A stretch of 64,000 nt of DNA. Source: Durusdinium trenchii. Taxonomy: Eukaryota; Sar; Dinophyceae; Suessiales; Symbiodiniaceae. The DNA lies in contig CAXAMN010000003.1 in assembly GCA_963970005.1 (NCBI GenBank), forward strand, positions 1,085,965 to 1,149,964. Direction: 5' to 3'. The notes under the pieces were generated by a model that was not told the DNA's origin, made no database searches, and was given only the letters and a program-made list of their open reading frames with translations. The first letter of the stretch is position 1. Each line of letters begins with the position of its first letter. A program made the position numbers and the translations under genes. This document shows, one piece after another, positions 11,207-19,127 of the stretch.

Positions 11207-12634
11207 ATGACAGCATGGTTGGGGTGTCCGTGGGGGATGTGCAGCTTGGTGCTTTGGGTCCTTTTCCTGGGCCTCAGCTCCGCGTCCGGGCAACGACTGC
11301 AGATCACCGCGTCCACGCGGGCGGAGCGGCGTCTCATGGTGCCTTGGGTGAAGACCGAAGTCTGGGGGGTCCGGTCGAAGTAGACCCTCTCGATAGTAAA
11401 AGCCTCCCCATGCCTCCCCCGTATGTTAAGAGATATTAAGAGCTTTGGCCAAATGGGATGGTTTTGTTCATCAAGAGTCTACAGGACTTCAACTCACTCA
11501 AGATTGAAGAGAGTTGCTGTGATGAGGGGCCGACTCGCAACACTCCTTTTTTTCTTGGCATTTGAAGTCCAGCGTCAGCCCTGAGGTGCAAGATGAAGTT
11601 CTGGAATCTTGGCTGATCTTGCATGGTCGTGTGCTCGGCTTTAGGAGGTGCACCTTTCAAGCACCTTCAAGCCCACTCATGTCGCTCTTCGAAGCTCTGC
11701 GCCTTTTTTCCACTTCTTTTTCCTGTTTCGTAGCTTCCAAGAACACAGCTTCATTCTTTGTGGCGAAAAAAACGGCCCGAGGAATACATTGAGATTGACC
11801 TGCGCTTCTCTGCTCCCGTCTATGTCACCAGCTGTGGCTCACCGCTCAACGCCGTCTACGTGAGCGAGGCCCAGCGCTGTGCCTCCTGCCCTCCCGGCTG
11901 CACGCTCTCGGCGGCCTTCAGCCGCTTCCCGTGGCGCGGCACGAGAATGACGGAACAAATAACCACTGAATAACACTTTTTAAAGAGAGAAACACGTCAT
12001 CTATCAAAATTCCTTGCACATCTCTTAAAGGAATACTGTATGTTTAAAGATGTTTAAAGATACTTTTATTCTATTTTATCAGATGCACAGATACCTAATT
12101 AACTGTCTTCGGCGCTTGTCTATACTGTTTTGACATATCTTTGTTTCAAGATCTGCTGAGGAGTTATTTCTTTGCACTATACATTTACATATGCATAGAT
12201 TCCCTCACATGTTGCACCTGTTTTGTTTCTGATCGTGCGGAGGTATGTCCCTGACCTGCTGCCAAAGTTGCAGTCTGAACCAGAGTGCATTTGTGGTGTT
12301 AGCTGCTTGGTGTCAGAACCTGGAACAAGCGGGTTGCGCCCTGGTTGGGAGAGTGAAGCTGGGCGCCTTGGGCGCCTGCTTCACCTGCCTCACTGCCAGA
12401 ATCGTCCAGAACGGTCGGCTCCTGTGGAACGGTCGCTCCTCCTCCCCATGGCCAGGCTATGAAGAGATGCAGCTGAGAACTCAAGCATGGCCTGGAGATC
12501 AGGGCTTTGCAGTTCTCACAGATCGACGACCTGCCTTCATCCATAGCATCCCAGAAACCAGGGACCGGCGGGAGATGGAGAGGGCAGTGGAAACCAGAGG
12601 AAGACCAACCAACAAAAAGGTAGACGTGGATTGA
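11207..12634 (+). CDS. Small secreted Cys-containing protein, three exons
   Basis: Exon 1 starts at ATG 11207 with a classic signal peptide (MTAWLGCPWGMCSLVLWVLF, then LGLSSASGQ) and ends at a GT donor at 11348 or 11360, both phase 0. Exon 2 is 11782-11938 (AG|G acceptor, phase 0), exon 3 is 12243-12634. The intron 11939-12242 is GC-AG, phase 1. The mature protein of roughly 200 residues has paired cysteines (CASCPPGC in exon 2; CCQSCS and CFTCL in exon 3) and a polar C-terminal tail ending KKVDVD. It is likely exported or on the cell surface. CASCPPGC loosely recalls LCCL-type domains, but this is not enough for a family call. A palindromic element begins 11 nt after the stop. Confidence 0.6.
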
Positions 12635-12644
12635 GAGGACCAAT

Positions 12645-12712
12645 GGCACAGACCCCAGTTTGGTGGTTTTATATGGACCCCCATCTGTCTAGGACATCTT
12701 GGGGTCTGTGCT
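12645..12712. repeat. Palindromic element, single copy (family H)
   Basis: Left arm ggcacagaccccag and right arm ttggggtctgtgc are inverted copies about 68 nt apart end to end, immediately after a stop codon. Confidence 0.7.
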
Positions 12713-12925
12713 ATTTACTCTTGAAACCACTGCAAGAAGAAAACAAAGGAACCTCCAATGAGGCATCAACATCAGGGGAGGATGTGTGCTGTCACGCATC
12801 GGTTTATGCAGCATGATGTGTGTTGTGCAAGTTCGTTTTGCAGGTTCCAAAAACGGACCATTCGTGAGACGTGTCATGTCTATAGAGTCTATATAGTAGC
12901 ATGGCGCGTCCTAAGACGTGTCCAG

Positions 12926-13051
12926 GAGATCTATTCCTCGGCCATCTGGAAGTTCGATGCACTGATTGCGACCATCAAGTGTCCCAACGAGGTGCGGAAG
13001 CTGGCGAAGGATTTTGAATCAGAAGCTGGGTTTCATAGCTATTCTCGTTGA
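12926..13051 (+). CDS. Terminal exon, unknown protein
   Basis: Begins in phase 0 after an AG|G acceptor (gtgtccag) and encodes 41 residues with exon-like codon use, including YSSAIWKFDALIATIKCPNE and VRKLAKDFESEAGF, up to the stop at 13049-13051. No domain is recognised. Confidence 0.45.
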   Translation, partial: EIYSSAIWKFDALIATIKCPNEVRKLAKDFESEAGFHSYSR

Positions 13052-13150
13052 ATTTGAATGACACTGAATCTGGGATGATGATAGCTCTTTTCTGTATAAA
13101 GCCTTTTGTTTTCGTTGATTTTTTTGGAATGACATGGAGCTTTGTCGCAG

Positions 13151-13423
13151 TTTGAGTCAGCAGAAACTCCAGGCGAACATGACTCCAGCCTTGGCCCGAA
13201 TCCGACGGTTCGGGATCAATGGCCAGCCCTTGGACACTTGTTCATCAGTGAGATGTCAGTGCGACAGTGGACGTCTTCCAAAAAAATGGCAGAATCTCTG
13301 GAAGAATCTGGCCTTTTTCCCCCCACATGTGCTCTGAGCACCACGCAGAAACCAGAGGGCCTTCAGGAGTTCTCAGTGGCAAGCACCAGTAAAGCCAATC
13401 CAAACGTACCAGGCGATGGCTGA
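13151..13423 (+). CDS. Terminal exon, unknown protein
   Basis: Follows the acceptor ttgtcgcag (ending 13150), phase 0, and gives 90 residues to the stop at 13421-13423. The peptide is hydrophilic with RDQWPALGHLFISEMSVRQW and KKMAESLEESG. The sixth frame here (13134-13337) is also open but has poorer codon use. No family is recognised. Confidence 0.5.
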   Translation, partial: FESAETPGEHDSSLGPNPTVRDQWPALGHLFISEMSVRQWTSSKKMAESLEESGLFPPTCALSTTQKPEGLQEFSVASTSKANPNVPGDG

Positions 13424-13561
13424 ACCCAGTTTCTTGCAGGTTCCTCAGGCGATCTCAGGCGGGGTCAACTATAAGGTCTAAGCCAGCCGAGAGATCGCCT
13501 CCTGATACGATGTCCGCCCATGTCTTGTCCCATGTCCGCCCATCGCGCGCGTTTGGTTGAG

Positions 13562-13659
13562 GACAATTCACTGATGTGGTTCCGGCGAATGGAGACAGCT
13601 TTTGGTGTGGAAGACATTGATCGCTTACTGGCGAACGCATCGAAGTCCTACAACAGCAG
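13562..13659 (+). CDS. Internal exon, unknown protein
   Basis: Bounded by an AG|G acceptor (ggttgag) and a GT donor (cagcag|gtgggc), phase 0 to 2. Encodes DNSLMWFRRMETAFGVEDID followed by RLLANASKSYNS. It is amphipathic and no family is recognised. A second possible short ATG frame (13935-14030) follows downstream. Confidence 0.5.
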
Positions 13660-13934
13660 GTGGGCGTTTCCAGCGCCAAGCAATTCATTCATGGCCCCTT
13701 TCCGGGGCCCTTCCAAGGTCTAGATCTGCAGATGTGAGCAGATCTGCCTGCCACAAATTCACCAAGAATTCACACAGAACTCACCAAGAACTCGCACAGA
13801 ATGGATCTTCCCCCCAACTGAGAGGTTTGCAGGTCTTCCTTCATCCACCTCGGAAGCTTTGCACTGACTCGCTCTCGCTTCCTCGTCGGCTCCCAGGCGG
13901 GCGGTCTTCTTGCTGCCGGTGAGGCGCACGAAGA

Positions 13935-14030
13935 ATGGCCGAACTCGACAGCTGGGGCTCACCCTTCAGGAGCTCTCTGCGAGAAACACCAGTGGAGCAG
14001 AGGTCTGAGGATGGCGGTCTGCAGGGTTGA
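13935..14030 (+). CDS. Possible short ORF or exon
   Basis: ATG-initiated 31-codon frame (MAELDSWGSPFRSSLRETPV) with exon-like codon use. The overlapping frame through gtgaggcgcacg is also coding-like, so the choice is weak. Confidence 0.25.
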   Translation: MAELDSWGSPFRSSLRETPVEQRSEDGGLQG

Positions 14031-14523
14031 GATCTTTGTTCATAGACGTTGATTTAGTCCGAAGCACGTGTCATTTAGAAGATCCAGGATCAAGGTCAGA
14101 CTGAGAATAGGACTGTTCACCTGAAGTTCCAAATAAAGACATTGGCTGGTCGAGAAATTGGATAGAAATTGGAGAATCATCACCTTCCAGACTTCAGAGA
14201 TCTTTGACAATCAGTGTCCCACTGTTGCAGATGATAAGAGTCCGACTGTGAATGTGCTTGTTCAGGAGCTTGGGCCCTGTCGCTTGGAACTGCCCTTCCT
14301 GACTGGGCCACATGGAGAGCCTGCAGAGGCTTGATTCAATAAAACTGTTAGGCTGCCAGCCTGACACAACATACTCTGACTAACAGACTGCCCATTCATT
14401 GCCAATCAAGATGTCACAATGCCGATTTCACCCAAGTAAGAATGAGCTCCACATGCTAATTTCATGTCCACATGCAGACTAGAGCGCCAAGAGCCCAGCC
14501 ACCTGGACTGTTGCCTTTGTCAG

Positions 14524-14713
14524 ACGTCGGAGCCGTTTGGTTGGGGCCCTTTGGCGTGACGCGGGTTTCGACGACGCGTCCCACGACCTTGCTTGAGGAG
14601 AGTGTCCCCAGCATTGGCAATTTGGCCGAGAAGAAGTTCCCTTGCAAGAGTCATGAGATCGAGGCCGGGGACTTCCGACGAGCCTGGCTCGAGAGCCGAC
14701 GGCTCTTGTATGG
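14524..14713 (+). CDS. Internal exon, unknown protein
   Basis: Lies between acceptor tttgtcag and a GT donor at 14714 (phase 1 to 2). The peptide includes VGAVWLGPFGVTRVSTTRPT and EIEAGDFRRAWLESRRLLY. Third positions are GC-rich compared with the AT-rich flanks. The minus strand is also open (14479-14730) but with weaker codon use. Product unknown. Confidence 0.45.
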
Positions 14714-15248
14714 GTGGAGTTGCTGTGCATTCACAAAAGTCCACCAGTCGAGTCCACGAGTGTATTCAAAAAACACGGGTTGCATTGTTCGCAACTCTAC
14801 GCAAACCAATCTGTAGCTCTGTATCCTTTGCATTTTTCGTGATTTTTACAACTATACTCACCAATTGGCAAGTGACTCCATTCGGTGTGCGCCCGAAGGC
14901 AGCACAATGAGTGGTCACGAGTGACTCCATTCGGTCGTGACCAGATCCTGAGGCAGCCCATCGGCAGATGAAAGCAGTGATGGATCAAGTTTTGATGGCT
15001 GGTCGGCAATCTGGGCACTGTGCCTCGTTTGGCAATCCGTGACCACAAGATATTGCTGGAAAGTCAAAGCATTCGTGCAGCGTTGATGAAATAGCCCATC
15101 GGAGCTCAACTGTTCAACTTTTGGGGTCTTTAGTGAACAACAAATGCATCCTAGCAGACGTGCTGAGGAAGGCAAGATCTGAACTTTCCTGAGCTTGGTA
15201 AGCTTTGTGTCTCACACTCCGTGCCTGTGCATGTTTGAAAATACGGAT
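14714..15248. other. Intergenic or intronic, no supported gene
   Basis: Has a near-duplicate of agtgactccattcgg(t) at 14872-14887 and 14921-14935; otherwise no exon-like frame. Confidence 0.4.
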
Positions 15249-15434
15249 TCATGATGCCTCTAGACAAGTATTTCGCTTCACGAACCAGGATTTGATGGTT
15301 GAAGCCAACTCCACGGGTTTGTTCTTGAGGTGTCTCAGATTGGCGAACCACCTTCCCTGCGCGTGGTAGCGGTGGACCAGGTGGGACCTCAGGGCGAGAT
15401 TCTTGGATGGAATTTGTTTGATCGAGAAGAACAC
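15249..15434 (-). CDS. Minus-strand coding fragment, unknown
   Basis: Read on the minus strand, this frame has strongly GC-ending codons (IPSKNLALRSHLVHRYHAQG, then RWFANLRHLKNKPVELAS) and stops at 15249-15251. The surrounding exons are on the plus strand. It may be an exon of a minus-strand gene or a dispersed gene fragment. No family is recognised. Confidence 0.4.
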   Translation of the reverse strand: MFFSIKQIPSKNLALRSHLVHRYHAQGRWFANLRHLKNKPVELASTIKSWFVKRNTCLEAS

Positions 15435-15700
15435 AACCCCCTAAGTTCCTAAGTCTACATTGAAGCTAATTAAAAGATAGTTGATGAAGATAGTTGATTC
15501 TAGCTGCTGCCTACGGGTCTGACTTTTCAGTTCTTTGTTTTTTTTTCCTCTGGTGATTTCAAACCAGCGGCAATTAAGAATTGACGCTTGGCCAGACTGG
15601 GCTCAAGCTTGCAGAGAATTTGCATTTTTTGGGGGGGGGGTGGGGGGGGAGATTGTGTATATATACGTAGAAACACGACATATTTGTGTGTGTGCCTAAG

Positions 15701-15904
15701 GACTATGTTTGGGGCGTTGACCCCAATCAGAGTCAGACCTACTCGCCCTACACCAGTGAAAGCAAGCCGCAGCGCTTTCGGAAAGTGGGAATCCTGTGGC
15801 CTGGTAGAAGGACCAGGGGAAACCGCAGGTCAGATGCAGGTCATGGAAGGATCTCTTGGGAGAGCATGACAGGCAGTGGGCTTGATGTGTCCACTGTGTT
15901 TTGA
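15701..15904 (+). CDS. Terminal exon, unknown protein
   Basis: Begins in phase 0 after acceptor gtgcctaag (AG|G) and runs 67 residues to a stop at 15902-15904. Includes DYVWGVDPNQSQTYSPYTSE and KPQRFRKVGILWPGRRTRG. It is basic in the middle and ends SGLDVSTVF. Not recognised. A G-run and (TA)n lie just upstream (15628-15665). Confidence 0.5.
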   Translation, partial: DYVWGVDPNQSQTYSPYTSESKPQRFRKVGILWPGRRTRGNRRSDAGHGRISWESMTGSGLDVSTVF

Positions 15905-16739
15905 CTGTTTGTGAATCAATGCCATAACTAACTATATTCAGACAAGTGCATATATCTATATATATCTAAATAAGGAGGTCACCTTCGGAGCGGAGCAGGT
16001 CACCCAACACCCGACCCTGGCAGCATCATGCACAGACCACTGAGCAGTGGTCCCGCGAGCAAGCTCTGTCAACGAAGCCATTTTCTATGGCCGACCTGCA
16101 TGCCGTTGTCTATATGAGACCTGCATTTCAGAAGACCAAGGTCATACCGCAGGGACTTTGTGACTCCGACCTTGAAGGAGAGGTTGAGGGTCTTGCGATC
16201 ACCTGCCCCCAAGCCAGCTCGAAAAATGGCTGATTGGAACATGTATAGGGTGTGTGTGCGGGCATCCGGAAGGGCCGAAGTGATGTTTGCAGCCACTCTC
16301 CACTTTGTTTGGCATGGGGGGGGTGTGAGATTTCTTGCAACAGGCGCATGTTCGGAGTAGACAGGGGTGGGAACATTGAAGAGGAGGCACTTGTAGCACT
16401 CCCATAGTCCCTAGATGCCCTGGTTGGCTGTTTTCTAGGACCAGATGCCCTGCTCTGTGTATCGTTGGCAGCTACGGCTGAGAGCCCAGAACACGCGAGA
16501 GCGGGCAGTGTCCTACACAGCCTCAGATGATGCTGGCCACGAATTTGTGCTTGCTGCTTGATCATTGTTCCCTTGATGGTCAAGGTGTCCCATGTCCTGC
16601 CCGTGGTTAGGATACCAGCAGATCTAAAGAACCTGGTGGTTTTAGTCCTGCTATATACCGTGAGCGGTTGATTTGGCCTAGCCGCCTCACCTTGCCTCAC
16701 CTCGCCCCTCTCCGAACGACTCACTTGTTTTCAGCCCAG
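15905..16739. other. Intergenic or intronic, no supported gene
   Basis: Contains (ta)n tracts at 15945-15970. The 198-codon minus frame 16128-16724 lacks exon-like codon use and is not accepted. Confidence 0.4.
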
Positions 16740-16877
16740 GAAGTGAATGGATGTTGGTCCATGATGGAGCACGCGCTGAACTTCCAGGTTTCGCAGGTGC
16801 CTGTGGAATCTCAGAGCTGTATGAAGGACCCTGAGGACAACGTGCCTCGGAGAAGGTCAGAAGAGGCGGAGAACTGA
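16740..16877 (+). CDS. Exon, unknown protein
   Basis: AG|G acceptor (ttttcagcccag) in phase 0, then 45 codons: EVNGCWSMMEHALNFQVSQV, PVESQSCMKDPEDNVPRRRS and a stop at 16875-16877. Codon use is exon-like. No domain is recognised. Confidence 0.45.
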   Translation, partial: EVNGCWSMMEHALNFQVSQVPVESQSCMKDPEDNVPRRRSEEAEN

Positions 16878-17020
16878 TGGACATGAAGGGGGCGGGTTTT
16901 CATCTCCGCCCTGGCGATGGAATCACAGCTAGTCACAGCTCTAGCTCAAGACGTTGGGATTTTCGTGGATCTCATGTGTGGCAAGCCCAGTCATGTGGCC
17001 CAGCCATGAGGTGGCTGCAG

Positions 17021-17197
17021 GGTGGTTATATACGGATCAATTCAACAAGCACTTCCATGTCCTGTCCCGAGGCCTTTTTCTTCGATCCTTGCTGCAATCT
17101 TCAGCGACTTCGACAGCAGTGCTGTGCCAAGAGTGTCCACACCATCGAGCAGCCCGTCCTGGCCTCTGTGAAGCCCGAGGCCACTTGGCGCTCATAG
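17021..17197 (+). CDS. Cys-rich exon, unknown protein
   Basis: After the acceptor gtggctgcag, the phase 0 frame has the highest third-position GC of the three frames and encodes CPEAFFFDPCCNLQRLRQQC followed by CAKSVHTIEQPVLASVKPEA, with a stop at 17195-17197. A competing frame (16954-17214) is also open. The CC pairs suggest an extracellular or metal-binding segment, but no family is recognised. Confidence 0.4.
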   Translation, partial: GGYIRINSTSTSMSCPEAFFFDPCCNLQRLRQQCCAKSVHTIEQPVLASVKPEATWRS

Positions 17198-17320
17198 TCT
17201 CCAAGGAGATGTGAAATCCACAGGAGTTCGGTTCAACATCAGACCAGGTATCAGACCAACGATGTTGGAATCAGAAGAGGCATCGTTAAACAACAACTCC
17301 TGGTCACCTATGCCTAACAC

Positions 17321-17500
17321 TTGAACCGAACCGTGGGACACATCTTCACCCTGCTCCCCGCCGAGTCGTTGGCGCGTTGCCGGCGAGACGCGCATGGGAG
17401 CTACGTGAAGACGGCCATCCAGGCAGCGCTCGCCTGGCAGCGGCGCTTGGTGGAACCCAGTGGGACGCAGATCAGCTGGAAGCAACTGGCCCTGCAGGAG
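17321..17500 (+). CDS. Exon, unknown protein
   Basis: High-GC3 frame with NRTVGHIFTLLPAESLARCR and TAIQAALAWQRRLVEPSGTQ, ending near cctgcag|gagaca. There is no clear acceptor at the left side. Helical, unrecognised. Confidence 0.45.
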
Positions 17501-17761
17501 ACATGACGCAGCACGGAGAATCCAAAAAAGATGAGTGTTGGTTGTTCGAGTTTTTTCGTGGAGCGCGGGGGTGAGTGAACGTGATGCATTTGACGAGATG
17601 CACCTTCTGACTGGACTTTCGACTCTCAGCCATTTTGTTTGTAGGCTTCTGTGTTCTTGTGCCCCTTCAGGCCTGGGGGGATTGAATGTTTGGTAGGCCC
17701 TTGATTCATAAACCATCTAACCCCCCCCCCATGTGAATTTGACATCCCGTTCATCTATAGG

Positions 17762-17989
17762 AGCTTGATGAGTCACGCAGCCAAGTCCTGTCCTTTCCCA
17801 AGACCTCCAACGCCGCGACCCGTTTCCACCGGTCCAACGGCCTGCGGTGGTGAACCCGCCGCCTTTCCCGACCCGCATGACCCGCAGGAGCAAGCCAACG
17901 CCGCCATGTGGCGCTCCATCGAGCAGTGTCACGTGGACGTCATGGGCCGCTTCGACCGCGAGCTGGGCCAGCGCCTTGGGCCGCGGTGA
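17762..17989 (+). CDS. Terminal exon, unknown protein
   Basis: Follows the acceptor catctatag (AG|G). The last 35 codons have nearly all G or C at third positions (NAAMWRSIEQCHVDVMGRFD, then RELGQRLGPR and a stop at 17987-17989). In the first part, another frame starting ELDESRSQVLSFPKTSNAAT is equally good, so a short intron or a frame slip between 17840 and 17890 is possible. Product unknown. Confidence 0.5.
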   Translation, partial: SLMSHAAKSCPFPRPPTPRPVSTGPTACGGEPAAFPDPHDPQEQANAAMWRSIEQCHVDVMGRFDRELGQRLGPR

Positions 17990-18356
17990 GGGGCGGAGGG
18001 GAGGTCGAAAGGGCGTGGCGCGGCTGGCGCGCGCGCGTGTGTTTGGCAAAGAAAACGACGAGGACAGCAGTAGAGTAGACAAGAGCCAGGTGAAAGAAAG
18101 TCAACAGACAAGTGTTTTCATTCTTGGTGTTTGGGTGGTGCCAAAGTTGGGGTTTACCGGAATTAAATTAGGAGGAAAGCTGGTTGTCAGGAAGTGCTGC
18201 TCCACTTCTCTTTCTTGGTGCTGGTGCGGCCAGACAGTAGGCGGTGGAAATAGTCTCATCCTGTGTTCTTGGAAGAGTGGTGTAGGAGTTCAATGTGTCA
18301 ATCGGATCAACTAATCTTTGTCATGATTTTGTTCCTCCTTGCCTCTGTGATTCCAG

Positions 18357-18434
18357 AAGTACGGCCAGGATCATTCAAATTGGGAACTTGCGCCAGTCTG
18401 TTGTGGCTTCTCAGCACAGAAGGCGGCCACTCAG
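18357..18434 (+). CDS. Short internal exon, unknown
   Basis: Bounded by acceptor gtgattccag and donor ctcag|gtatgt, phase 2 to 2, 26 codons including ARIIQIGNLRQSVVASQHRR. The following intron carries a family A element. Confidence 0.45.
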
Positions 18435-18622
18435 GTATGTGGGCTTGCCTTGCTTGGTGGATTCCGACTGCTTCACCCGATGCCGAAAGCCTGTCTTGGA
18501 GAGTTTGAAGGCCGGACGAGTCTGACTGCGAGATGATGCAAAAGCAGATGTTCCCACAGAGAAGGTGAAGCGATGTGATCTTTCATCGTTTTACGGTAAA
18601 AGGCAGGGAAGATGAAGATGAA

Positions 18623-18726
18623 CATGTAAACTGTAACATGGGCCTTATAATGGAAGACTAGCTTTCGAACACAAACCAGTGTTTCTTTTTTCTCAGGTTC
18701 CATGTGAATCTTTCAGGGCGCACTTA
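18623..18726. repeat. TIR element, family A copy 2
   Basis: The right arm ccatgtgaatctttcagggcg matches ccatgttagtcttccagggcg at 20.3 kb with few changes. The core (acaaaccagtgtttctttttt) and left arm are more diverged. Confidence 0.55.
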
Positions 18727-18778
18727 AACTATGTTTTGCTTGATGGCAGTTGCATGCTGCCTGACCTTCCGTGCTGAG

Positions 18779-18922
18779 GTCAAGGTGGCTTTGAAGCAAG
18801 GTAGCCGCTCCAAACCCTTGGTCTTGGGCCGTTGCACCGTGCCATCTGACAGTCACTTGTCGCATTGTGACCACTGTCCTTTGAGGCAGAAAGGAAAGGG
18901 ACACTTTGCGTTTAAACGTGTA
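18779..18922 (+). CDS. Internal exon, unknown protein
   Basis: AG|G acceptor (gtgctgag) and a consensus GTAAGT donor at 18923 bound 48 codons in phase 0: VKVALKQGSRSKPLVLGRCT, then PSDSHLSHCDHCPLRQKGKG. The C-H-C-x2-C arrangement could bind a metal, but no family is recognised. It lies 200 nt before petA, on the same strand, and is probably the 3' part of another gene. Confidence 0.55.
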
Positions 18923-19127
18923 GTAAGTAGTGTGCGTGTGTGTTCATCCTCTTGCCTATATATGTGGGGTGAAGTGCACCCACTTGCACAGTTGCACTTG
19001 CACACGGAGTATATATCTGCACTTTGGAACCACTTTTGACTTTGATCGATCTGTGATTTCTTCAGCTTCAAGCCACCACAGCACCCCCCTCGCATCAGCG
19101 CCCCAGCCCTCTCTTCACTTCTTCCAT

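Noticed and set aside
10922..11293. 123-codon minus-strand open frame over the start of the secreted gene
   Set aside because: The plus strand has a clear signal peptide and agreeing exons; the minus frame is Pro/Arg-rich filler.
16128..16724. 198-codon minus-strand open frame
   Set aside because: Biased toward Arg/Ser/Pro with no exon-like third-position pattern and no family resemblance; judged a chance open frame.
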